Of a stretch of 64,000 bases of DNA, positions 1-8,093 are shown piece by piece (positions within the stretch are counted from its first letter, which is position 1; every line of letters starts with the position of its first letter). Made by a program: the position numbers and the translations under genes. The notes below the pieces were generated by a model. That model did no database searches, had not been told where the DNA came from, and saw only the letters and a program-made list of their open reading frames with translations. This DNA comes from Maribacter algarum (ex Zhang et al. 2020) (GTDB lineage Bacteria > Bacteroidota > Bacteroidia > Flavobacteriales > Flavobacteriaceae), in contig NZ_VATY01000001.1 in the NCBI RefSeq assembly GCF_005885635.1, positions 186,001 to 250,000 on the forward strand, in the 5' to 3' direction.

Positions 1-3000
1 TCAATTATAGGCCTACCCATCCGCAATGCTTTTGCAACCAGCCAGTCGATTCCTTCGGTTATTTTCACTCGAATGCCTTGTATGATTTCGGCTATACGAC
101 TACTAATACCTCCCAAACCAACTTGATTAGCCAAGAAACCAATCATTACCGGTATGCCTCTAGCCATAGCACCTTCGAGGTAATCCGCCGCTGCACTTAC
201 ATTACCAGCTGCTATTTCCGCAATACCTGTCACAAATGAATTCAAGATTTCCAACATCGCTCTCAATTGCTCAATAAACGATTGAATGGCTCTGTAAATA
301 GCAATGACGCTATTGATGACCGCCATGATACCGGTTGGGTCTAAAAAGCTTAATAATTTGGTAGTGACCGAAGCAATGATTCGGGTCATTATCCAGTTTT
401 TAGCCGCATCAAGGACCATATTCCATAATTCACTCAATTTTTCTTGTACGTATTCCCAAATAGCAATAGGTCCCCGTTCGATAACATCTTTGATAAAAGT
501 CCAGATTCCTGTTAACTTATCTATAGCACCTTTGATTTTAGCCACTTTTTCGGCTCCAATTTGTTCTGTCAGCTTTAACCATACTCTTTCCATTATATGG
601 TCGACACTAACACCCAATATTTGCATGATTAGGTTTAGAATACTCTTAAAGCTAAGGTCGGGTGGCATTTGTATGCCAAGATCACCGAGAGAACCAAACA
701 GCCAATTCGCTAAACCACTCATTAAATGATTCAGAATATTATCGAAGAATTGGGTAAAGCCCTGTTTTATTCCGCGAAGAATGTTCTTAAGGAAGCCTAT
801 AGGGTCTCGCTTAATGTTTCCGAATGCTTCTATCGAGCGCTGAATAATATTGTTTACCGTTTCAAACGGGAAATTCATCGCGATAAGCAGCAATTCAACA
901 ACGATTTGAACAATTGTAATTACAAATCGGATTAAACGAATAATAGGATCGCCAAAGGTGGCAACTATCCTGAGGAAGACATCGAAAGGGTTAAGGAAGT
1001 CATTCCAGTCCAAAGATTCCCAAAGACTTGTAAATAAACCGATGACATAATCCCATGTGAAATTGAGCTGTTCGACAGCGGTTTCCACTTTTTGGGTCAT
1101 CGAATCAATTTTTCCACTTTCTTTTAGCTGCTGGAATTGTGCTTCCCCACCTTCCATCAGACTAAAGAAGCCATGAATCATATTCTCGGTATTTCGGAGT
1201 ACCACGTTACCCGTAAAGGGATCTTTTCCGATTAGCACGGTAATTAAGAAATAGCCCCTGGTTTCCTTGGCAAAGTTGCTTAATCGATTTAGTAATGCCT
1301 CTTTTAGAATACCAACGAGAATGACCATGGCATCCGTGAAGAAATCGATAATTCGATTGATTGGAGTGAGGAAGGCCTGCGCAATTTCAGTAAAAGTATC
1401 TATAGGGTGGAAGAGCGAATCAAAGGTTATAAGTCCCCAAATTGTGGTAAAAATATTCCCAACATCACTAATGAGATCTTGTACAAGCCCAATACTTCTA
1501 TCTATCCAATGCACGCATTTTACGAAAATGCCATTCTCTTCCATTTGAGCCTTAATCTGAGCCCCACGTTCTCCAAGAACTTTTAGAGATGCGTTCAAAA
1601 TATTTGTGCCATTAAAAGCTACTTGTTCCCCGGTAATTGGATCCTCACCAAGTAGTAATACAAGTAAATCGTAAGCATCAGGGAAGTACTCTTTAACAAA
1701 ATTAACTAGCGTTGTGGTAGCAATATCTTTGACCATAGTCAAAAAGTCGCCCCCTACCTCAGCTACGAAGCTTATGATATCTGTGACAACAGATTGAAAT
1801 AGGTTGGCAACGTCGCTCATAACCTGTTCAGGATTGCCTACGTCACTAATACTCAGTCGGTTCCAGAAATTTTCGAAGCGTGTTTCTACCCGTGATATTA
1901 AATCAGAGAATCGTTGTACGGATTCGAACAACCAATTTGCCACAGGGTTTATAGCCTCAAAGTACTCCAATACCCATTTCACCATACTTCCGCCTATGGG
2001 AATAATATCTAGAACGGCGTTCAATAGGGTAATCGGCGTTTTGTTGATATTCCTTCCTGTAATCGGATCATAGCCTAGAATATAGCTTAGCAAGGTATAT
2101 CCCGGAATTACCATAACAAAGTCACGTACTTTATCGAGCAACCAGTCTTTGGCCGCATTCAAACCTTCAGCGATACGATCGGCTACATCGGAGGCCAATC
2201 CTGAGACTGCATTCCAAGCATCGCCTAACCAACCACCTTGAATCATTTCTCCAGGAGATTTATTTCTTACCAATTGTGCTGGAGTAGATTCTGCCTTGGT
2301 CTGTATGGTATCAGATACATTATCGGTATCATACTCCATACCTCTCGAGGCAAAACCTCCTGAACCACCAATCTCGGACCGTTGAATAGTTTCTTCTTCT
2401 TTCTCTAAACCATTTGATTTTGCTTGTAGCCTTTCTTCCTCTTTTGGACTACTTTCTGTTTTGGTCTGTAGTTCCTCATCTTCCGCTATTCTTTCATTTT
2501 CAACTTTTCTGCTGACATTGTATTTTAATTTTCGTAGTTCTTTAAAAGTCTTAGGTTCGGTATCGGTATCTCCGTGTGCTGGATCTCTTAGGTTTCCTGT
2601 TTTAGCGACTAAAGGATTGAAATAGGCATGCCAGTTGCTAAGATCATGGGTTTGCACCTGTATCTCGCCGCCCATATTGTCATCTCCGGCGGTATTTCCA
2701 TTTACGCTTTTTACGCGATTAGTGCCTTCCATTCCTACAACCAACCCATAATGAGATCGTTCTTTTTTATAGGCAATATCACCCGGTTTTGGCGTGTGGC
2801 CTGGGGGGTAGGCAGCTTCCGGTGGGATAAATGATTCGCCCAATTGCCATTTAGGCATGGGGATACCTGCTTTATTCAAAGCCCAGAAAGCGAAAATTCC
2901 ACACCAACTGGGCATAACGTCACGCATGCCTTTGCCATTTTCATCGGCATCGGCTTCTACAACTGCACCATAAAATTCTGATTTCTTCTTGATGCCCTCC

Positions 3001-4064
3001 TTGGGAACCTCATTATCTGCTCCTGTAGGTTGGGTCACAATTTTATCTTTCCCAAAAGTAGTTTCGAAGTACTCTAGAAGGCGCTCCCAGCCGTATCTAT
3101 TTCCATCAGGGCCTTGCTTATTGGCAATGACCTTGCCTTGCTCCACAGTAGCGAGTTCCACCGCTGCTGTTAATTGTGGTGCTATTTGTCGTTGTAATAT
3201 GGCTTTGCGTTGAACTGTCGTGAAATTATGCTTTCGTTGGACATTGGCATAAACAGGGCTTGCCCCTTGCTGAATGGTGTGCGTTAATTCGTGAGCAAGG
3301 AGCGTTTGTCCCGCTTTAGAGGCGGGATCGTACTTTCCGCTATTGAAATAGATATGATTACCATACGTAAAGGCATGCGCATTTACTTGCTTACTCATTT
3401 GCTGAGCGCTTGTATCGGTATGTATCCGTACCGAACTGAAATCTGCCCCAAAGCGGGAGGACATAGAATTTCTGACAGGAGCGGCCATAGGCTTGCCCCC
3501 GGTAGTCGACTGGTGCAATTGACTTTGCAATCGCCCGGCACCCGCCGGGGGACCGCGACCGCTTAACTGTATCACATCTGAGTGATACATGCAAGGCGGT
3601 CGCTGATTGGAATAAGTCTGTACCGTTTCATCTTCATCATTGGAAGTAACTCGTTGTAGGGAATTTGAATCTCTTTGAAGAAATGAAATTTGTTTTGTTT
3701 GAAGGGATGAGGTTTCTTCTTGCTCTTCATCTGACATACGCTGAACTATTACTGAAGAAGTTTGTATCGTCTCTTGTTCCCCTTCCTCCGTATCCTCTTG
3801 CCGTTGTATTTCCGATGTCGCTATAGTAGAAAAATCAGTTTGAGTTTCTGACATGTTTACCACTCTATCTGCAACAAGATCGGCCTCTTTTTCGTAATTG
3901 TCATTGGGCTTATTTACCTGCAGTTTAGTTTGTATTGCAGGTTTAAAAAAAGAACTTTCAGGGGCAGGGCTTACCGTCTCTTTTTGAGGACCAAAAAAAG
4001 ATGATTCTGCTTTGCGTTGTACATTAACAGAAGGTTTTACCGTTTTGTCTGCTGTTGTGAACAA
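1..4064 (-). CDS. Giant DUF4157 / CHAP-like eCIS-associated protein, partial (C-terminus beyond window)
   Basis: The reading frame is open from the left edge to 4064 (at least 1354 residues). The tape measure stop at 4068-4070 lies in the same frame, so the start must lie after it. A TTG at 4064-4062 gives the family-typical N-terminus (MFTTADKTVKPSV), and the conserved LQVNKPNDNYEKEADLVADRV segment lies before the first ATG at 3854, so that ATG is too late. Residues about 210-270 form a DUF4157 domain with HELTH at 258-262. Residues about 380-460 look like a CHAP-type cysteine amidase fold (SWCGIFAFWAL, Cys388; SHYGLVVG, His438). From about residue 600 the protein is long amphipathic helices with three repeats marked by GxDPxTG (Asp666, Asp808, Asp948). 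DUF4157 proteins are common companions of eCIS loci and are candidate payloads or payload processors. The payload role is inference. Confidence 0.85.
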   Translation of the reverse strand, partial: MFTTADKTVKPSVNVQRKAESSFFGPQKETVSPAPESSFFKPAIQTKLQVNKPNDNYEKEADLVADRVVNMSETQTDFSTIATSEIQRQEDTEEGEQETIQTSSVIVQRMSDEEQEETSSLQTKQISFLQRDSNSLQRVTSNDEDETVQTYSNQRPPCMYHSDVIQLSGRGPPAGAGRLQSQLHQSTTGGKPMAAPVRNSMSSRFGADFSSVRIHTDTSAQQMSKQVNAHAFTYGNHIYFNSGKYDPASKAGQTLLAHELTHTIQQGASPVYANVQRKHNFTTVQRKAILQRQIAPQLTAAVELATVEQGKVIANKQGPDGNRYGWERLLEYFETTFGKDKIVTQPTGADNEVPKEGIKKKSEFYGAVVEADADENGKGMRDVMPSWCGIFAFWALNKAGIPMPKWQLGESFIPPEAAYPPGHTPKPGDIAYKKERSHYGLVVGMEGTNRVKSVNGNTAGDDNMGGEIQVQTHDLSNWHAYFNPLVAKTGNLRDPAHGDTDTEPKTFKELRKLKYNVSRKVENERIAEDEELQTKTESSPKEEERLQAKSNGLEKEEETIQRSEIGGSGGFASRGMEYDTDNVSDTIQTKAESTPAQLVRNKSPGEMIQGGWLGDAWNAVSGLASDVADRIAEGLNAAKDWLLDKVRDFVMVIPGYTLLSYILGYDPITGRNINKTPITLLNAVLDIIPIGGSMVKWVLEYFEAINPVANWLFESVQRFSDLISRVETRFENFWNRLSISDVGNPEQVMSDVANLFQSVVTDIISFVAEVGGDFLTMVKDIATTTLVNFVKEYFPDAYDLLVLLLGEDPITGEQVAFNGTNILNASLKVLGERGAQIKAQMEENGIFVKCVHWIDRSIGLVQDLISDVGNIFTTIWGLITFDSLFHPIDTFTEIAQAFLTPINRIIDFFTDAMVILVGILKEALLNRLSNFAKETRGYFLITVLIGKDPFTGNVVLRNTENMIHGFFSLMEGGEAQFQQLKESGKIDSMTQKVETAVEQLNFTWDYVIGLFTSLWESLDWNDFLNPFDVFLRIVATFGDPIIRLIRFVITIVQIVVELLLIAMNFPFETVNNIIQRSIEAFGNIKRDPIGFLKNILRGIKQGFTQFFDNILNHLMSGLANWLFGSLGDLGIQMPPDLSFKSILNLIMQILGVSVDHIMERVWLKLTEQIGAEKVAKIKGAIDKLTGIWTFIKDVIERGPIAIWEYVQEKLSELWNMVLDAAKNWIMTRIIASVTTKLLSFLDPTGIMAVINSVIAIYRAIQSFIEQLRAMLEILNSFVTGIAEIAAGNVSAAADYLEGAMARGIPVMIGFLANQVGLGGISSRIAEIIQGIRVKITEGIDWLVAKALRMGRPII

Positions 4065-4067
4065 GTC

Positions 4068-5450
4068 TTATGTTTTATTCCATTCTACAAATAGGATTTG
4101 CTGCATCCAGCCTAATTTAACCGTTGTATAATTCCAAGAAATATAATTCAGTAAAATATCTACCGTTTTCATATCAACGAAGAGGTAATAAAACCCATTC
4201 TTGAATTTCAATTCTCCTTCCCGAATTAAAAAAGTCTCTCTTAAACCTTCAGGACTTGTGTTTTTCAAAGCTTCCCAATAGGTAATTACAGATTTCAAAA
4301 GTTCATTAATCTGTACATCAATTTTTTTCGAGGGCTTCATTTGTGTTGCACAATGTTGGCCAGGTCGTAATCCAGATAGTATTTTCGGCAAGGTCAATTT
4401 CCATTCAGGTGCAACATGCTCTCCTGTTGCTAGGTAGTGTAAAAGTATGGGTACTTCATTGGGTTTAAGCGGTTCTCCTTTGGAGCCTAAACAACCTAAT
4501 TTCTTCAGAAACAAGGATAAAAAGGGTGCTAATAGTACCAATCCTGCTTGACCAATAAAACTACCCTCTTCTAATATCTCTATTTCTGTCTCTGATTCAT
4601 TTTCTTTTGTAGCCTCGGTACCATAGCCAAGTTCATCTTCTTTTCTAAAAATATTCTTCTTTAGAAATGATTTAATTTCTAAAGAAACTTCATCTGGCAC
4701 TTTTAATTTTCCATCGTGTATTCTTTTTTGAACCACGAACTCATCGATTAGTTTTTCAAAGGCAAACTCAAATGTGTTTTCTACTTGCAATAGATGAAAG
4801 AAAGCTTTATAGTACAAATCCTTTGCTGTAATCGGTAAAAAATTATTTGAATTTTCGACTACGAACCTCAAAAGAGCTTTTATTTTTATAGCGGTATTAT
4901 TCTCATTTTCTAATTTATCAAGAATCTTATCTAATCGAACTGGTTCAATTAATTCGAAAAAACGAGAAAATGTATTCTTATCGAAAATTATTTCTCCGCC
5001 TATTTTCGCAAGGTTAGTTCCAATCATGAGATCATCAAAAAAGGCCGTTGAATAGATGCTCCATTCTTCATTTGAATAATCCGTTGCAAGCTGTCCCGTT
5101 TGTATATATTTTAAAATGATGCTCGCACGATACGTCTGAACAGGGGTGCGGATAGTAGTTTTTTCTTTTAAAGTATTTTTAAGTGCACTATAAATTTGAT
5201 CCCATACAAGCGCTTTGATAGTATCGTCACCTTTTAAAAAATCAACTTTATGGTCTAGGCTTATCGTTATATTTAATTCTGATATTTCTACTATGGAATC
5301 AGAAGTTACTAAACTATCAATGTTGTCTTCAATGGCTTCTAAAACATTGGATTTTGTCCAAGCTAAGAGATCATTACTATCAAAACCCGTATTCTCATCA
5401 CCATATAAATCAATAGTGATCAAAGCATCATGAATTGAATTTTGATTCAT
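4068..5450 (-). CDS. Contractile injection system tape measure protein (Afp14-like)
   Basis: The 460-residue protein matches the CIS_TMP family. The diagnostic C-terminal part runs from about residue 330, with NEVPILLHYLATG, then LRETFLIREGELKF, and ends in the typical GWMQQILFVEW. In characterised eCIS this protein lies inside the tube and sets its length, bridging the baseplate hub and the tube. Its position downstream of the baseplate genes and directly before the DUF4157 gene (3-nt gap) fits the usual operon order. At 460 residues it looks on the short side for the family, which would predict a short particle, but that is inference. The gene is separated from the upstream 818-aa gene by a hairpin-rich 175-nt gap, the only sizeable interruption inside the structural operon. 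Confidence 0.85.
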   Translation of the reverse strand: MNQNSIHDALITIDLYGDENTGFDSNDLLAWTKSNVLEAIEDNIDSLVTSDSIVEISELNITISLDHKVDFLKGDDTIKALVWDQIYSALKNTLKEKTTIRTPVQTYRASIILKYIQTGQLATDYSNEEWSIYSTAFFDDLMIGTNLAKIGGEIIFDKNTFSRFFELIEPVRLDKILDKLENENNTAIKIKALLRFVVENSNNFLPITAKDLYYKAFFHLLQVENTFEFAFEKLIDEFVVQKRIHDGKLKVPDEVSLEIKSFLKKNIFRKEDELGYGTEATKENESETEIEILEEGSFIGQAGLVLLAPFLSLFLKKLGCLGSKGEPLKPNEVPILLHYLATGEHVAPEWKLTLPKILSGLRPGQHCATQMKPSKKIDVQINELLKSVITYWEALKNTSPEGLRETFLIREGELKFKNGFYYLFVDMKTVDILLNYISWNYTTVKLGWMQQILFVEWNKT

Positions 5451-5483
5451 AAATAACGGTTATCAAATAAATAATAATCCCCT

Positions 5484-5618
5484 AGAAGATGCACCTAAGT
5501 ACATCTTCTTCGAGGATTGGGCCTCTTTCGAGGCCCTGAAAGCTCATAATTTCTCACTTGCTTTCGGAGATCGGCCCTCTTGCGAGGCCCTAAATAAGGA
5601 GGGTCGGTGCCCCCCTTA
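5484..5618. repeat. Cluster of four intercistronic hairpins
   Basis: The gap between the tape measure and the 818-aa gene contains consecutive inverted repeats. They are AGAAGATG/CATCTTCT (5484-5491 with 5502-5509), a perfect GGGCCTC-TTTC-GAGGCCC (5519-5536), a near copy GGCCCTC-TTGC-GAGGCCC with one mismatch (5573-5590), and TAAGGAGGG/CCCCCCTTA with one mismatch (5595-5618). Read on the minus strand the last one comes first after the 818-aa gene stop. Possible roles are partial termination or mRNA stabilisation that sets different levels of baseplate and tape measure. This is a sequence observation only. Confidence 0.7.
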
Positions 5619-5625
5619 TACTTTA

Positions 5626-8082
5626 TTAACTTATATGAAAACTAAAATGATTGTTTTCATTAATTGTTATTTTAAAAATTTTCGAAGGTTTACCAAAAAT
5701 GGTTTCCCCATTTACCTCAACTGATAATGCTAGATAAAAATATACATTGTGAAAAGCTGATCTTAGACCCATTGCACGAATTTCATTTTTAAAGCCTTTA
5801 ACTGAAAAATATCGATCTTGTTTGATATCAAGAATCATATTTTTACGATCTACGCTAAACTCGTTAACACGCTTATAAAAACTAAGACTATTTGGAGCTT
5901 CCTTTCTAAAGCCAGACTTGTTGGTTACCTCTGAATTTCTCTTTTTGGGTTTATATTTAAACAAGTGTAGGATAGGTTTGCTATTTAACCACTCATCGTT
6001 TTCTCCTAACAGGTTGACTTGCATAAGATTTACCGTACCATTAATCTTTTTTTCTTCGGGTTGAGTCGAGTTTATGTCAATATTTGCTTCATTTTTTATA
6101 AGGCTACTATAAGGTCTTCTATCCTTGCCCCATCTTAAATTTAATGTGGGTAATTTTGCAAACGTAATTTCAGGTGGTGTTGGCGGAGGAACAGATTGAA
6201 CAATAGCTTTACTAATATAAGGTACGAAGAAATCTGCGATAACGGTACCTGCCTCAAATTGATCAACTAACTCTTTTAGTTTTTCTTCTTCAAAACTTCT
6301 GAACTTCATTGCTTCCATTAAAGTCAACATATTTGGATTGTCAGTTCTTTCAATTTCCATCATTTTGAATTCCTCCATACTATCTGCTACTATAGCAAAT
6401 TCAGAACCGTTTCCTTGAACTTCTGGTTTATCGTTATATACAAGAATGAAGGTTCCACCGGTGGTTACGCCTGCCTTATGTTGAATTCCGGGGTTGTTTA
6501 AAGCATAATAAGCAAAACTTTCCTTTTCAATGACTTCATCAATAGTTAGCCCTTTTTCATTTTCTAAAACATTGTTTGCTGACCGTAAAATATCTGCATT
6601 TAAAGCTAGCACCTCAATAGGCAATCGCTTCTCGTTTATAACTTTATTGATTTGATCCAATGCTTCTTGCCAATTCAGACCAATATGACCCTCGATCCGA
6701 AGAAAATTATGGGGTTCGAGATCATAATCAAGTGGGGTCTTGTAATAGGAGCTTAAGCCATAATCCACCACATCATATGACAAATTGGTCTCACCTTTTT
6801 TCAACTGCTTCCTTTTATGGTTCCAGTTTACATATAATTCGTTTGGGCTATTTACAATGTCATAGTAATAGGGAATGGCTTTATTTGACAAAGGAATGTT
6901 TCCATAGGTACTAGGCGTAATCTTAACGGATTCTCTTTGACCTAGGGTTATAGGAATATTTCTAGGAATATTTCTTTTTTGAATAAGTAGGGCGATTTTT
7001 TTTAATAAAAACTTTATCCGCTCTTCCGAACATGAACCGCATGAAAGAGCTGGCGATTTGATCCAATGATGTCTAAACTCTTCTTCTGACGAAATTGCGT
7101 ACCCTAAAATCAAATGCCTTGGAAATAATTCCTCATTGGGGCAGCAAATTGATAAACAAGCATTACATAGTTCTCTTAACTCTTCATACGCAAGAATTAA
7201 ATCTGAGAAAAAGTCATAATAATATTGTGCATGATTCAGTTGCTCTTTACTTATACCCGCGCCCGCGCCAAATAGAAAGGAAACGGAACTGGCAAGACCC
7301 GAGAAAGGGTTAGAAGGAAACTCTTCACTAATACAATAGCCGAATGAAGTATAGGCCGAACTTAGAACAGTTTCAATTTCATCTATAAATTCTTTTGATA
7401 AAATGTTTAAGAAGTTTTGAAGAATTGTAGCCGAACTAAATTGTATTGTTGACGGTACATTGTACTTGGGCATTTTTAATTCTTGCCATTCGATACAGGA
7501 GGGCTCGTTTAAGAAAGGGTTTTCAGCATCGCCAAAAATCAAATTATGAATATCATCTTTATGAACCAACAATGGTCTGTGGGTCACTTCAATCGTGCAA
7601 CCTTTATCATCGCATGAATCGGGGTCACAGTTCTTGTTGTCAACCTTTAAAAGCTCAACAAAAATCACCACCACCATATCCTTTAAAAAATCAGGAGTAA
7701 GAGAGATTTGAACTTCGGCCGCATCATTATTGTGAAGCAGGTGTAAATCGAATTTTTGTTTGTTATCATCATCTAAAAACGGATCATAGAATATCTCCTG
7801 TTCAGGAGAGAATGTGTCATCATAAAAAGAATAGGTAGTTTCAGGAAAAGGCACCAGATATCCTTTTGAAGTTACTCCGACACCGTGCGATATCGTCAAT
7901 TCGGTACCATCGCTGTTTAAACTTACTTTCATGCCACATAAGATACCAATGCCGATTAAAGTAGTTCGGGTTAGTCGCTGTTGTTCCTCCAAATAACCAA
8001 ACATTTGATTGAGACTACGTTCTGTAAGCACTTGATCTGCTACAAATTTTGGATACCGATCTTGTTCAATACGTTGTGCCAT
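5626..8082 (-). CDS. Conserved eCIS-cluster protein of unknown function, at the fibre-gene position
   Basis: The 818-residue protein has a characteristic N-terminal block (FVADQVLTERSLNQMFGYLE then RLTRTTLIGIGILCGMKVSL, residues 14-54) that I recognise from proteins in Bacteroidota CIS clusters but cannot assign a function. The rest is mixed alpha/beta with Cys pairs around residues 150-170 (CDPDSCDDKGC) and 310-320 and 355-360 (CNACLSICC, CGSC), which could bind metal. It ends in a beta-rich segment. It lies after the two baseplate genes and before the tape measure, where Afp13-type tail fibres sit in Afp/PVC loci. A receptor-binding or baseplate-peripheral role is possible but unproven. There is an 11-nt gap to the upstream baseplate gene. 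Confidence 0.6.
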   Translation of the reverse strand: MAQRIEQDRYPKFVADQVLTERSLNQMFGYLEEQQRLTRTTLIGIGILCGMKVSLNSDGTELTISHGVGVTSKGYLVPFPETTYSFYDDTFSPEQEIFYDPFLDDDNKQKFDLHLLHNNDAAEVQISLTPDFLKDMVVVIFVELLKVDNKNCDPDSCDDKGCTIEVTHRPLLVHKDDIHNLIFGDAENPFLNEPSCIEWQELKMPKYNVPSTIQFSSATILQNFLNILSKEFIDEIETVLSSAYTSFGYCISEEFPSNPFSGLASSVSFLFGAGAGISKEQLNHAQYYYDFFSDLILAYEELRELCNACLSICCPNEELFPRHLILGYAISSEEEFRHHWIKSPALSCGSCSEERIKFLLKKIALLIQKRNIPRNIPITLGQRESVKITPSTYGNIPLSNKAIPYYYDIVNSPNELYVNWNHKRKQLKKGETNLSYDVVDYGLSSYYKTPLDYDLEPHNFLRIEGHIGLNWQEALDQINKVINEKRLPIEVLALNADILRSANNVLENEKGLTIDEVIEKESFAYYALNNPGIQHKAGVTTGGTFILVYNDKPEVQGNGSEFAIVADSMEEFKMMEIERTDNPNMLTLMEAMKFRSFEEEKLKELVDQFEAGTVIADFFVPYISKAIVQSVPPPTPPEITFAKLPTLNLRWGKDRRPYSSLIKNEANIDINSTQPEEKKINGTVNLMQVNLLGENDEWLNSKPILHLFKYKPKKRNSEVTNKSGFRKEAPNSLSFYKRVNEFSVDRKNMILDIKQDRYFSVKGFKNEIRAMGLRSAFHNVYFYLALSVEVNGETIFGKPSKIFKITINENNHFSFHIS

Positions 8083-8093
8083 AAGATTATATT

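Noticed and set aside
1267-2834. Several plus-strand frames of 60-95 codons
   Set aside because: They lie antisense to the helical repeats of the giant eCIS protein and have no start signals or known motifs.
3391-3594. Short minus-strand frame starting MHVSLRCD
   Set aside because: It is a different frame inside the DUF4157 domain, whose HELTH motif and conserved flanks show the real frame.
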